Below are positions 5,287 to 12,821 of a DNA stretch of 13,101 bases, piece by piece (within the stretch, counting starts at the first letter, position 1; each line of letters opens with the position of its first letter). The notes below the pieces were generated by a model that made no database searches, was not told the DNA's origin, and saw nothing but the letters and a program-made list of their open reading frames with translations. The stretch spans positions 1 to 13,101 of the forward strand of contig RFQD01000016.1 in assembly GCA_009925875.1 (NCBI GenBank), read 5' to 3'. The position numbers and the translations under genes are program-made. The DNA comes from Microbacteriaceae bacterium (GTDB lineage Bacteria > Actinomycetota > Actinomycetes > Actinomycetales > Microbacteriaceae).

Positions 5287-6864
5287 ATGCGCTCCCACTA
5301 CGACGTCATCATTGTGGGTGGAGGGCACAACGGTCTCGTCGCGGCGGCGTACCTGGCGAAATCCGGTCGATCGGTCGTCGTGCTCGAGCGTGATGACCAC
5401 ACCGGAGGCGCCGCCATCAGTGCGCAGGCGTTCGAAGGTCACGATGCGCGGCTTTCGCGCTACTCGTACCTGGTCAGCTTGCTGCCGCAACGCATCATCG
5501 ACGACCTTGGTCTGCGAGTCGACCTCATCCGGCGTCGATACTCGTCCTACACCCCGGTTCCGGGTGCGCCTGAGCGAGGACTTCTCATCGACGCGCAGGA
5601 TGCGCAGGCGACGGCCGCGTCGTTCGAGTCAATCGGCGACAGTGCGGATGCCACCGGCTTTGCCGCCTTCTACGCCGATACCACTCGACTCGCCGAAAAA
5701 CTCTGGCCCACCGTAACGCAACCCCTGCTCACACGATCCGAAGTCAAACGAATCGTCAACGACGACGAGCTGTGGAACGCCTTCATCGAACGGCCTCTGG
5801 GCAACGCGATTGAAAGTTACCTCGCCGGTGATGTCGCGCGAGGCGTCGCACTGACCGATGCGCTCATCGGCACCTTCACGCGCGCGCATGACGAATCGCT
5901 CGACCAAAACCGGTGCTTCTTGTATCACGTGATTGGCGGGCAGACCGGAGATTGGGATGTCCCCCGCGGTGGAATGGGAGCGGTCACCGACGAAATGGCG
6001 CGCGCAGCTCGCCACGCCGGTGCCGAGCTCGTCACGAGGGCGCGAGTGACCCGCGTGGATCCGGGAAGCGCGGAGGCGCGGGCATCCGTCACGGTCGACG
6101 TCGATGGCGCGGTGACGCACCTTCTGGCTGACCGCGTGCTGGCCAACGTCTCCCCCTGGGCCCTCGACGAACTCCTCGGCGAATCGCGACCCGACGCCAC
6201 ACGACCTGCGGGTGCCCAAATCAAAGTCAACCTGCTGTTGTCTCGATTGCCACGCTTGGCGGACGCAACCGTTACCCCGGAGCAGGCTTTCGGCGGAACC
6301 TTCCACATCAACGAGACCTACACGCAACTCGAAGCGGCCTACGAACAGGCGGCCGCGGGTCAGATTCCCACGACCCTACCGTGCGAAATTTACTGTCATT
6401 CGCTGAGTGACCCCACAATTCTTGGGCCCGAACTACGTGAATCCGGTGCGCACACGCTCACCGTGTTTGGCCTACACGCGCCGCACGCCCTCGTCACCTC
6501 CGACAACAACGAGCGGGTTCGCGGGGATCTCGTCGCGGCGGTCGTTCGATCCCTGAACAGTGTCTTAGCCGAGCCCATCGACGACGTGGTGTTGCGGGAT
6601 GCGCACGGCAACCCGTGCATCGAAGGCAAAACGACGCTCGACCTCGAGAACGCGCTCAACATGACGGGCGGCAACATCTTTCACGGCCCGTTGTCATGGC
6701 CGTGGTGTGAGGACGATGCCGACCTGTCCACACCGGCGGCGCGCTGGGGCGTGGCAACGGCGCATCCACGCGTGCTGCTCTGCGGATCGGGTGCTCAACG
6801 CGGTGGCGCGGTCAGCGGCCTCGGTGGTCACAATGCCGCCATGGCCGTGCTGGAAGAAGGCTAA
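5287..6864 (+). CDS. FAD-dependent NAD(P) oxidoreductase, PYROXD2/phytoene-dehydrogenase-like
   Basis: 525-residue flavoprotein. It opens with a Rossmann dinucleotide-binding motif GGGHNG (11-16, in DVIIVGGGHNGLVAAAYLA), the ribose-binding acid Glu34 (VVVLERDD) and GGAA. It ends with the second FAD motif GGAVSGLGGHNAAMAVLEEG, preceded by HPRVLLCGSGAQ. NIFHGPLSWPW just before it is typical of the PYROXD2 branch of the CrtI superfamily. The substrate of bacterial members is mostly unknown; no carotenoid genes lie nearby, so a desaturase role is not supported. The start is ATG 5287, set by TAGGCT 7 nt upstream and by the motif beginning at residue 6; the frame is open further upstream only antisense to the hydrolase gene. 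It is first in a two-gene operon with a LysE-type exporter 2 nt downstream. The length is normal for the family. Confidence 0.88.
   Translation: MRSHYDVIIVGGGHNGLVAAAYLAKSGRSVVVLERDDHTGGAAISAQAFEGHDARLSRYSYLVSLLPQRIIDDLGLRVDLIRRRYSSYTPVPGAPERGLLIDAQDAQATAASFESIGDSADATGFAAFYADTTRLAEKLWPTVTQPLLTRSEVKRIVNDDELWNAFIERPLGNAIESYLAGDVARGVALTDALIGTFTRAHDESLDQNRCFLYHVIGGQTGDWDVPRGGMGAVTDEMARAARHAGAELVTRARVTRVDPGSAEARASVTVDVDGAVTHLLADRVLANVSPWALDELLGESRPDATRPAGAQIKVNLLLSRLPRLADATVTPEQAFGGTFHINETYTQLEAAYEQAAAGQIPTTLPCEIYCHSLSDPTILGPELRESGAHTLTVFGLHAPHALVTSDNNERVRGDLVAAVVRSLNSVLAEPIDDVVLRDAHGNPCIEGKTTLDLENALNMTGGNIFHGPLSWPWCEDDADLSTPAARWGVATAHPRVLLCGSGAQRGGAVSGLGGHNAAMAVLEEG
6855..6860 (+). promoter_or_regulatory. 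Shine-Dalgarno (AGAAGG) of the LysE-type gene
   Basis: AGAAGG lies 6 nt before ATG 6867 and inside the last codons of the flavoprotein gene. This operon-internal site contrasts with the leaderless first gene and fixes the exporter's start. Confidence 0.6.
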
Positions 6865-6866
6865 GA

Positions 6867-7502
6867 ATGCCCACCTGGGAGGCGTTTGTCACCTTCATCA
6901 TCGCGTCGATTGTGTTGATCGCCATCCCCGGACCGTCAGTCATGTTTTCCGTCGGGCGGTCACTCGCGCTCGGCAAAAAATTCGGCGTGTTGACGGTGCT
7001 CGGCAACGCCATGGGCACATTCGTCTGGATCGTGCTCGTCGCGGTCGGCCTGGGCACCATCATCGCGAGTTCCGAAATTGCCTATCAGGTGATTCGTTAC
7101 GGTGGCGCTGCCTATCTGATTTATCTGGGCATCATGACCATCGTTCATCGGCATGACAAAACCCCCGATCTGGGCGGAAGCCTGAAAACCCAGAGCGTCG
7201 GCAAGACCCTGCGCGAGGCGTTCATCGTGGGTGTCAGTAACCCGAAGACGGCGGTGTTCTTCTTGGCCGTACTGCCCCAATTTGTCAATTACTCAGCCGG
7301 CAACCTGTGGTTTCAGATGCTGTTGCTCGGACTCATCTTCGAGATTCTCGGCATCATGGGCGACATGACGTATGCCTTGGCCGCCGGATACGCGCGCGAC
7401 TGGCTCGCCAAAAACCCGCGCCGCCTGACCGTGATTGTCACCACGGGTGGCGCCATCATCATCGCTCTCGGGCTGTTTCTCGCCCTCGTCGACGGCCGTT
7501 AG
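6867..7502 (+). CDS. LysE/RhtB-family amino-acid or metabolite exporter
   Basis: 211-residue inner-membrane exporter with the expected six hydrophobic segments. Family marks: the TM1 motif [19 protein letters not shown] (18-36), followed by [12 protein letters not shown] (40-51), [11 protein letters not shown] in TM3 and [21 protein letters not shown] (106-126 or so), which is the LysE/RhtB NPK signature region. Members export amino acids such as lysine, threonine, homoserine or leucine, or related small molecules, using the proton gradient; the substrate cannot be read from sequence. ATG 6867 follows the flavoprotein stop by 2 nt with a good Shine-Dalgarno, so the two are co-transcribed and may act on related metabolites. 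The TAG stop overlaps the TAA of the E2 gene on the other strand by 4 bp. Confidence 0.9.
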   Translation: MPTWEAFVTFIIASIVLIAIPGPSVMFSVGRSLALGKKFGVLTVLGNAMGTFVWIVLVAVGLGTIIASSEIAYQVIRYGGAAYLIYLGIMTIVHRHDKTPDLGGSLKTQSVGKTLREAFIVGVSNPKTAVFFLAVLPQFVNYSAGNLWFQMLLLGLIFEILGIMGDMTYALAAGYARDWLAKNPRRLTVIVTTGGAIIIALGLFLALVDGR

Positions 7503-8866
7503 TCGAGCAACAGCGCCGGCTCTTCGACGATGGACGCCACGTCGGCCAAGAACCGGCTTGCCACGTCACCGTCGACGACCCGATGGTCGAAACTGGCCCC
7601 GAGTGTGGTGACAAAACGCGGTCGCACTTCGCCCTCGAACACCCACGGCTTTTGCTTAATCGTGCCCAAGGCCACAATTCCGACTTCACCCGGGTTCAAA
7701 ATGGGCGTGCCCGTGTCCATCCCGAAGACACCAATGTTGGTCACCGTGATCGTGCCGTCGGCCATGTCCGCCGGCGACGTCTTGCCGTCACGCGCGTTCA
7801 ACGTGAGTTGTTCCAGTCCGCGCGCGAGTTCGAGCAGGCTCATCGACTGAGCTTCTTTGACATTGGGCACAATCAGCCCGCGCGGTGTCGCCGCGGCAAT
7901 GCCGAGGTTGACGTAGTGATGAACGATGATTTCTTTATCGGTCCACGTGGAGTTCACCGTCGGATTTCGTCGCACTGCCCAGATGATCGCCTTGGCGAGA
8001 ATCAACAGCGGAGACACCTTGACCCCCGCGAAATCCGTGGAATCCTTCAGTCGCTTCACGAACTCCATCGTGCGCGTCGCATCCACGTCAACGAAGACCG
8101 AGACGTGCGGGGCCGAAAACGCGCTTTGCACCATGGCCGTGGCAATCGCTTTGCGAACGCCTTTGACCGGGATGCGCTCCTCCCGATCGGCCGACCACTC
8201 GGGTGTTGCAATGTTGCGGAACACGCTCGCCTGTTGGGCGTGACGAACGACGTCATCTCGCGTGACCTCGCCCGCGATACCGGTGGGTTCCACCTTGGAC
8301 AGGTCGACGTCGAGATCTTTGGCTAGCTTACGAATGGGGGGCTTTGCGATCACACCCAGAGTTTCGACAATGGGCAACACGGGTCGCTTCGGCGCCTCCG
8401 TTGCCGCCGGGGGGACGGGTGCCGGGGACGCGTTTCCGGCAGCGCTCGGTCGACGGCGGCGTGTGGCCCCGTGACCGCCCGTGCCGTAGCCGACCAGCAC
8501 GCTCCCCGATTTCTCCTCGTTCGCGTCCTTCGCTCCGTCCACTTCGCTGGCGTCGGTGACGAAAACCTCGTTCGCCATCGCCGCCTGGGCGAGCGTCGGT
8601 GTCGGTGCCGTCAGTTGAGACGACCCTTCTGATTCGATGGTCACGATCGCGGTTCCGACCTCGACGGTCTCGCCCTCGGCGACCAAAAGCTCCCCGACGG
8701 TGCCCGCATACGGGGACGGCAATTCAACCAACGACTTCGCCGTCTCGATTTCAACGAGTACCTGATTAACATCGACCGCGTCGCCCGGTTTGACTTTCCA
8801 CGACACGATTTCCGCCTCCGTCAATCCTTCACCGACGTCGGGCAGATAAAACTTCGCTGCGGTCAT
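7499..8866 (-). CDS. bkdC: Dihydrolipoamide acyltransferase E2 of branched-chain 2-oxoacid dehydrogenase
   Basis: 455-456-residue E2 core subunit. It takes the acyl group from E1 onto its lipoyl arm and passes it to CoA. Domains: one lipoyl domain (1-80) with lipoyl-Lys44 in [16 protein letters not shown]; a long Ala/Pro/Ser linker (85-170) containing [10 protein letters not shown] followed by RRRR; a peripheral-subunit-binding domain (175-210, [14 protein letters not shown] and [11 protein letters not shown]); and the catalytic domain (232-end) with the active-site His429 and Asp433 in DHRVVDG. The ETAK lipoyl site and PSPY are typical of branched-chain rather than pyruvate E2. ATG 8866 has AGGAG 7 nt upstream, overlapping the E1-beta stop. 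It is the last gene of the alpha-beta-E2 operon; no E3 gene follows, so lipoamide dehydrogenase must come from elsewhere. The symbol is inferred from operon type; a broader 2-oxoacid specificity is possible. Confidence 0.9.
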   Translation of the reverse strand: MTAAKFYLPDVGEGLTEAEIVSWKVKPGDAVDVNQVLVEIETAKSLVELPSPYAGTVGELLVAEGETVEVGTAIVTIESEGSSQLTAPTPTLAQAAMANEVFVTDASEVDGAKDANEEKSGSVLVGYGTGGHGATRRRRPSAAGNASPAPVPPAATEAPKRPVLPIVETLGVIAKPPIRKLAKDLDVDLSKVEPTGIAGEVTRDDVVRHAQQASVFRNIATPEWSADREERIPVKGVRKAIATAMVQSAFSAPHVSVFVDVDATRTMEFVKRLKDSTDFAGVKVSPLLILAKAIIWAVRRNPTVNSTWTDKEIIVHHYVNLGIAAATPRGLIVPNVKEAQSMSLLELARGLEQLTLNARDGKTSPADMADGTITVTNIGVFGMDTGTPILNPGEVGIVALGTIKQKPWVFEGEVRPRFVTTLGASFDHRVVDGDVASRFLADVASIVEEPALLLD

Positions 8867-8873
8867 CGTGTCA

Positions 8874-8878
8874 CTCCT
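8874..8878 (-). promoter_or_regulatory. Shine-Dalgarno (AGGAG) of the E2 gene
   Basis: AGGAG lies 7 nt before ATG 8866 and overlaps the TAG stop of the E1-beta gene, which couples the two. It fixes the E2 start. Confidence 0.65.
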
Positions 8879-9857
8879 AATACTTCATCGCGCGGTCGAC
8901 GGCATCGAGGATGCGATCCGCATCCGGCAAGTAAATCGCTTCCTGCTTGGCGGGCGGGAACGGGGTATCGAAACCGGATACTCGTAAGACCGGTGCCTCA
9001 AGCAAATAGAACGACTTCTCATGCACCGTCGCCGCAATCTCGCTGCCGAGTGAAACAAAGCCCGGCGCTTCCTGCGCCACGACCAGACGTCCCGTTTTGG
9101 CCACCGACGTGAGAATGGGGGCGTAATCGATGGGAGAGAGCGAACGCAGGTCAATCACTTCGACGCTGGTTCCTTCGCTTGCCGCGATATCGGCCGCCTG
9201 CAGAATCATGCTCACCATGGCTCCGTGCCCCACAATCGTGACATCGGTTCCCTCGCGCACCACGCGGCTGGCGTGCAATGGGAAACCGGATGTGGATGTG
9301 TCAACGTCCCCCTTGGGCCAGTAACGGCTCTTTGGCTCGAAGAACATCACAGGGTCCTTCGATGCAATGGCTTCTTGAATCATCCAGTACGCGTCATGTG
9401 GGTTGCTCGGACTGACGAGCCGAAGACCGGCCGTGTGCGCGAAATACGCTTCCGGGCTCTCTTGGTGGTGTTCCACGGCACCGATGTGACCCCCGTAGGG
9501 GACACGGATCACGACCGGCATGGAGAGTGCGCCCTCGTGACGGAAGGTGAGCTTCGCGAGCTGAGTGGTGATCTGGTCGAAGGCGGGGAAAATGAAACCG
9601 TCGAACTGAATTTCCACGACGGGACGGTAGCCGCGCATGGCGAGACCGATTGCGGTGCCGACAATTCCGGATTCGGCGAGCGGCGTATCCATCACTCGAT
9701 GCGCACCGAACTCCGTCTTGAGTCCCTCGGTCACGCGAAAGACGCCACCCAACGTACCAATGTCTTCACCCATGAGCACGACGGTGGGATCGGCCAACAT
9801 GGCTTCTCGCAGACCCAGATTGATGGCTTTCCCCAGCGGAAGATTTTGAACGCTCAT
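8877..9857 (-). CDS. bkdB: Branched-chain 2-oxoacid dehydrogenase E1 component, beta subunit
   Basis: 326-residue subunit of the alpha2-beta2 thiamine-diphosphate-dependent E1 enzyme that decarboxylates 2-oxoacids and transfers the acyl group to E2. It opens with [24 protein letters not shown], where [17 protein letters not shown] is the branched-chain-type version of the E1-beta signature. Further marks: [61 protein letters not shown] and the C-terminal transketolase-C domain ([37 protein letters not shown]). ATG 9857 is chosen over GTG 9863 because AGGAGG sits at the ideal 7 nt. It starts 2 nt after the E1-alpha stop and ends just before the E2 start. Near its 3' end is a perfect 7-bp inverted repeat (8909-8925). 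Cytoplasmic. Confidence 0.92.
   Translation of the reverse strand: MSVQNLPLGKAINLGLREAMLADPTVVLMGEDIGTLGGVFRVTEGLKTEFGAHRVMDTPLAESGIVGTAIGLAMRGYRPVVEIQFDGFIFPAFDQITTQLAKLTFRHEGALSMPVVIRVPYGGHIGAVEHHQESPEAYFAHTAGLRLVSPSNPHDAYWMIQEAIASKDPVMFFEPKSRYWPKGDVDTSTSGFPLHASRVVREGTDVTIVGHGAMVSMILQAADIAASEGTSVEVIDLRSLSPIDYAPILTSVAKTGRLVVAQEAPGFVSLGSEIAATVHEKSFYLLEAPVLRVSGFDTPFPPAKQEAIYLPDADRILDAVDRAMKY
8909..8925. repeat. Perfect inverted repeat GGATGCG-ATC-CGCATCC
   Basis: Two copies of the over-represented 7-mer GGATGCG face each other with a 3-nt spacer, inside the last 50 bases of the E1-beta gene. It could form a 7-bp hairpin in either transcript. Pure seen structure; role unknown. Confidence 0.6.
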
Positions 9858-9859
9858 CG

Positions 9860-10987
9860 TCACGCCTCCTCTTCGAAGGACGCGTCGTAGGCGGCGAGCC
9901 AGGCTTGCTGCTCCTCCATCACGGGATGCGGCTCGGAATAGACCGACCTAAAAATGCTCTCCGGGCCGGGAGCGGTCAACTCCACCGCGCGACGGCGAAT
10001 GTCGGCTGCGAAATCGGCGGCCTGCTCATGCACAGAGGTAAAGAACTTCTCGTCGGCACCGGATTCGCGCAGATACGTTTCGAGGCGCGCAATGGGGTCT
10101 TTCTTGATCCAGCCCTGAAGTTCTTCGTCCGTGCGGTACTTCGTCGGGTCATCGCTCGACGTGTGAGCGCCAATCCGATACGTGTGTGCTTCGATCAGGC
10201 TCGGGCCCTTGCCCGAACGCGCATCCTCAAGATGCTTCGCGGTGACGGCATAGCTGGCGAAAACGTCGTTGCCGTCGATTTGCGTGCCGGGAATCCCGAA
10301 TCCCGTGCCACGGAGGTACAGGGGCACTCGAGCTTGAACACTCACGGGCACAGAAATTGCCCAGTGGTTGTTTTGCACAAAAAACACCTGCGGCGTCTGA
10401 TAGCTCGCCGCGAACACGAATGCTTCGCTGACATCACCCTGGCTCGTGGCTCCGTCGCCGAAGTACACAATCACGGCCTCGTCGGTGTCGGGTGTGCCCG
10501 TGTTCGTTTTCCCGTCGAGGGTGATCCCCATGGCGTATCCGGTCGAATGAAGTGCGTGGGAGCCGATGACGAGCGTGTAAATGTGAAAATTTTTGTGCTT
10601 GGGGTCGAATGGATTCCAACCGCCATGCGTGATGCCCTTGAACTGTCGAATGAGTTCAATCAGATCGACACCACGAATGTGCGCGATCGCGTGCTCGCGA
10701 TACGCGGGAAAAATGTGGTCTTGGTCTTTCGTCGCATAGGCCGAACCCACCTGAGCACCTTCTTGACCGTGGCTCGGCACCCAGAGAGCGAGCTGCCCCT
10801 GGCGCTGCAGATTCGTCGCCTCTGTGTCGTAGCGGCGAACGGTGACCATGTCTGTGTAGAACTTGCGGAAGTCTGCGTCGGTCAATTTCTCGAAATACGG
10901 GAGGAATTCCTCGGCGGATGCGCTCGGCGCAAACTTTCCCTCGGGGGTCAGCAACTGCACCATGGGGTCGTTGACGGGAGAACTCAC
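9860..10987 (-). CDS. bkdA: Branched-chain 2-oxoacid dehydrogenase E1 component, alpha subunit
   Basis: 375-residue thiamine-diphosphate-binding subunit. The cofactor motif runs from GDG (177-179, in YFGDGATSQGDVSEAF) to NN (206-207, in FVQNNHWAIS). The segment HTSSDDPTKYR (275-285) matches the phosphorylation-loop region of branched-chain rather than pyruvate dehydrogenases (SDD...YR). Other family marks: GQLALWVPSHGQEG (64-77), IFPAYREH (92-99) and GSHALHSTGYAMG (142-154). The reaction is oxidative decarboxylation of the 2-oxoacids of Val, Leu and Ile, giving acyl-CoA for iso/anteiso fatty acids or catabolism. In actinobacteria pyruvate is normally handled by the homodimeric AceE, supporting this reading. 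The GTG start at 10987 is preferred: TATGTT lies 6 nt upstream; ATG at residue 9 is the alternative. It is first gene of the operon and divergent from the holin-like gene. Confidence 0.92.
   Translation of the reverse strand: MSSPVNDPMVQLLTPEGKFAPSASAEEFLPYFEKLTDADFRKFYTDMVTVRRYDTEATNLQRQGQLALWVPSHGQEGAQVGSAYATKDQDHIFPAYREHAIAHIRGVDLIELIRQFKGITHGGWNPFDPKHKNFHIYTLVIGSHALHSTGYAMGITLDGKTNTGTPDTDEAVIVYFGDGATSQGDVSEAFVFAASYQTPQVFFVQNNHWAISVPVSVQARVPLYLRGTGFGIPGTQIDGNDVFASYAVTAKHLEDARSGKGPSLIEAHTYRIGAHTSSDDPTKYRTDEELQGWIKKDPIARLETYLRESGADEKFFTSVHEQAADFAADIRRRAVELTAPGPESIFRSVYSEPHPVMEEQQAWLAAYDASFEEEA
9865..9870 (-). promoter_or_regulatory. Shine-Dalgarno (AGGAGG) of the E1-beta gene
   Basis: A perfect AGGAGG lies 7 nt before ATG 9857; it is formed by the Glu-Glu-Ala codons that end the E1-alpha gene. 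At GTG 9863 the spacing would be 1 nt, so this decides the start. Confidence 0.75.
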
Positions 10988-10993
10988 CTCTTC

Positions 10994-10999
10994 AACATA
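10994..10999 (-). promoter_or_regulatory. Candidate -10 box (TATGTT) of the bkd operon, leaderless
   Basis: TATGTT fits TAnnnT and lies 6 nt before GTG 10987. The intervening GAAGAG is directly next to the GTG and too close to act as a Shine-Dalgarno. No clear -35 is seen. Confidence 0.5.
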
Positions 11000-11046
11000 C
11001 CGGGCTTACGAGATGAATTGATGGTCCACAGAGCGCCTATTCATGG

Positions 11047-11052
11047 CAGGAT
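11047..11052 (+). promoter_or_regulatory. Weak candidate -10 box (CAGGAT) of the holin-like gene
   Basis: CAGGAT differs from TAGGAT in its first base and lies 7 nt before GTG 11060. The same bases hold AGGA, which could be read as a distant Shine-Dalgarno. Either reading supports the GTG. Confidence 0.3.
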
Positions 11053-11059
11053 ACGTCGA

Positions 11060-11449
11060 GTGAAGACATTTTTACTGGGCGTTGTCCTCAACGCCGTTGC
11101 GCTCTGGCTGACCACCGTCTTGCTCCCCACCCAGGTGGCCATCTACCCGCCGGGTATGGCCGCGATTCCGTTCGCGCTGACTGTTTTGTGGGTGGCTCTC
11201 GTTTTTGGCGTGGTCAATGGCACGCTCGGTGTCGTTCTGCGATTCCTGTCGTTTCCGCTCTTCATTCTGACGCTGGGCATTTTCGCTCTCGTGCTTAACG
11301 CTCTGCTGCTCATGCTCATCGCGTGGCTCAGCACTCTCATTGGCTCTGGCCTGACGGTTTCCGGCTTCTGGGGTGCATTCTGGGGCTCGATTGTGTTGAG
11401 CATCGTCAGCTGGATCTTGGGCCTCATTTTTCGGCCTCGCTCCGCGTAG
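11060..11449 (+). CDS. YvlD-like membrane protein, phage holin superfamily IV (PF04020)
   Basis: 129-residue integral membrane protein of four hydrophobic segments. The pattern is that of the PF04020 family: MKTFLLGVVLNAVAL, FGVVNGTLGVVLRFLSFPLFILTLGIFALVLNALLLMLIAWL in the middle and SGLTVSGFWGAFWGSIVLSIVSWIL near the C-terminus. Only the name links it to phage holins; family members such as YvlD are ordinary chromosomal proteins of unknown function, sometimes tied to envelope stress. GTG 11060 is the start just before the first membrane segment; the frame is open far upstream but only antisense to the E1-alpha gene. It is divergent from the bkd operon. Its last 26 bp overlap the 3' end of the opposite-strand hydrolase. 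No neighbour suggests a lysis role. Confidence 0.85.
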   Translation: MKTFLLGVVLNAVALWLTTVLLPTQVAIYPPGMAAIPFALTVLWVALVFGVVNGTLGVVLRFLSFPLFILTLGIFALVLNALLLMLIAWLSTLIGSGLTVSGFWGAFWGSIVLSIVSWILGLIFRPRSA

Positions 11450-12821
11450 CGCGCCACAACGTGGACGTTCCCGTCGGTGAGAGTCGGGCAAACTCATCTC
11501 TCACACGTTGCACCGTTGGATCCCCGTTTCCGTCGCTGCGCCGAGCCGTCTCGACGTAGGCGTCAAGCCGATGTGCAGGCAACAGGGTGTCGAGCGGACC
11601 GGAGTCGTTGCGAACGCCTCGATCGCGCACGTAAACCAGGTCGGGCTGGGCGTCGGTGACGACACCCCCTAAAGCGGGAACGATGTCGTCGATGTGCTCA
11701 TAAGCCACCACCGGAACTCCGTCGGGTGGGCGCATCGCATGCACGGGTGCGCCAGCCGTGAGGACAGCCGTGACGGATACGTCGGTCGATTGCGCAACGC
11801 GCAGAGCGAGAATCCCGCCTTGACTGTGCCCGACGATAACGACGGGGTCGCCGGACCGGATTCCGGCTTCGACCATGGCACGACGAACCGCGTCTTCGCT
11901 CGCGCCCGAATCTCCCCCCAGCGCGGCCAGATTGCTTGACATGTCCCACGGTTCCGCACCGGCACCCAGCGATGCGTCAACGGTGCCGGCGATGTACACC
12001 ACGTGAGTGTCGCCGTATTTTTCGATGCGGACCTGTGCCCCCTCGACCTTCGGGTCTGGAATGCGAGACAGAGCGTCGGCGAGATCTCGGGGTGGGTTGA
12101 CCGACTGGCTCGAGATTCGTTCCACCGAGGCACGAGTTGCGGTACCCGAACCTGCCGAGGCCGCGAGAGCCGATGCCGGGTCGGTAACCATGGCATTGAT
12201 TCGGGATGCGAAACGTGACGTGCCCGCGAGACTCGTCAGGCGCATCCCCGCGCCGCCCACCGACAACGTCACGGGCAGGGAAACTCCGGCCGCGCCCAGG
12301 ACGCCGTCATCGAGCGAACCAATCCCGACTTCAATCGCTCGCACCACCCCGGGCGACGAGAGTACCCGAGCCCACGTTTCGGTCGAAAACCGTTCCACGG
12401 GATTTCTCACGCTCTCGGGTAACGCGGCAACCAACATGCGCGACACGGCCACACTGAGGAGCTCACTCAGCGCGAGGGGACCGAACAGGCAGACGAGCAC
12501 GGGAAGCATCCGCCCGATCAACCAGAGGCACACGTCGCTTGCGCGCTGAAGGAGCACCGTAGTCGCGGCGTCAACATCGGCATACGTTTGCGCCACACGT
12601 TCTAACCGCGTGGCAATGTCTGTGAGAGCGAGCTGGATCTCGCGTGCGCGTTGTGCGATGTCGCTGCACGACGCCACGTGCTCGACGGGCAATGGCACGG
12701 CCGACGCGAAGCTCCATTGCTGCCAGGATGCGCACCACTCGTCGAACGTGTGTGCCAGAGCAGCCCATCGGCTGGCCAACGACTCGAGTTCGATCGTGTT
12801 GACACGCACAACCCCACTCAC
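11424..12821 (-). CDS. Membrane-anchored alpha/beta hydrolase with WXG-like N-terminal helical domain
   Basis: About 465 residues. Residues 1-95 form a Trp-rich alpha-helical region (W19, W29, W33, W36 by the chosen start) resembling the helical hairpins of WXG/ESX-type proteins. A hydrophobic segment follows (about 97-127, LWLIGRMLPVLVCLFGPLALS), then a Gly/Ala/Ser-rich linker. The C-terminal part is an alpha/beta hydrolase: EPWDMSSNLAAL (290-301), nucleophile elbow GHSQGG with Ser333, a candidate acid in EHIDDIVPAL (Asp378 or Asp379) and a candidate His417 in AHRLDAY. I recognise the PWDM...GHSQGG pattern from actinobacterial hypothetical proteins but know no substrate. GTG 12821 is preferred because it overlaps the upstream TGA (GTGA); GTG 12809 and 12836 are alternatives. 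The gene is coupled to a small WXG-like protein and is convergent with, and overlaps by 26 bp, the holin-like gene. The membrane side of the hydrolase is unknown. Confidence 0.8.
   Translation of the reverse strand: MSGVVRVNTIELESLASRWAALAHTFDEWCASWQQWSFASAVPLPVEHVASCSDIAQRAREIQLALTDIATRLERVAQTYADVDAATTVLLQRASDVCLWLIGRMLPVLVCLFGPLALSELLSVAVSRMLVAALPESVRNPVERFSTETWARVLSSPGVVRAIEVGIGSLDDGVLGAAGVSLPVTLSVGGAGMRLTSLAGTSRFASRINAMVTDPASALAASAGSGTATRASVERISSQSVNPPRDLADALSRIPDPKVEGAQVRIEKYGDTHVVYIAGTVDASLGAGAEPWDMSSNLAALGGDSGASEDAVRRAMVEAGIRSGDPVVIVGHSQGGILALRVAQSTDVSVTAVLTAGAPVHAMRPPDGVPVVAYEHIDDIVPALGGVVTDAQPDLVYVRDRGVRNDSGPLDTLLPAHRLDAYVETARRSDGNGDPTVQRVRDEFARLSPTGTSTLWRATRSEAEK

Noticed and set aside
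5629..6327. 233-codon minus-strand open frame inside the flavoprotein gene
   Set aside because: Shadow of the real gene; no start signal, no recognisable domain.
5287..6864. Carotenoid desaturase (CrtI) for the flavoprotein
   Set aside because: The C-terminal NIFHGPLSWPW pattern fits the PYROXD2 branch and there are no crtB/crtE-like neighbours.
7480..7560. Bidirectional terminator at the LysE/E2 junction
   Set aside because: Only short GC palindromes such as GTCGAC are present; no stem of useful length was found.
7307..8326. 340-codon plus-strand open frame across the LysE 3' end and E2
   Set aside because: High-GC shadow frame rich in Arg, His and Asp; the opposite strand has unambiguous E2 catalytic and binding domains.
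7499..10987. Reading the three-gene operon as a pyruvate dehydrogenase
   Set aside because: [12 protein letters not shown] in E1-beta, SDD...YR in E1-alpha and the ETAK lipoyl site favour the branched-chain type; actinobacteria usually use AceE for pyruvate. Mixed specificity is not excluded.
11013..11044. Inverted repeat ATGAAT-n20-ATTCAT between the bkd and holin-like starts
   Set aside because: Only 6 bp per arm with a 20-bp spacer; too likely by chance to be called an operator, although its place between divergent promoters is suggestive.
9905..11059. Long plus-strand open frame in front of the holin-like gene
   Set aside because: It is antisense to the E1-alpha gene and resembles no protein; the membrane protein clearly begins at GTG 11060.
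11060..11449. Prophage remnant suggested by the holin-superfamily protein
   Set aside because: No endolysin, integrase, attachment site or other phage gene; PF04020 proteins are normal chromosomal membrane proteins.
11424..12821. DUF1023-type hydrolase
   Set aside because: The helical-plus-hydrolase layout is similar, but the elbow is GHSQGG and the DUF1023 sequence pattern is not visible.
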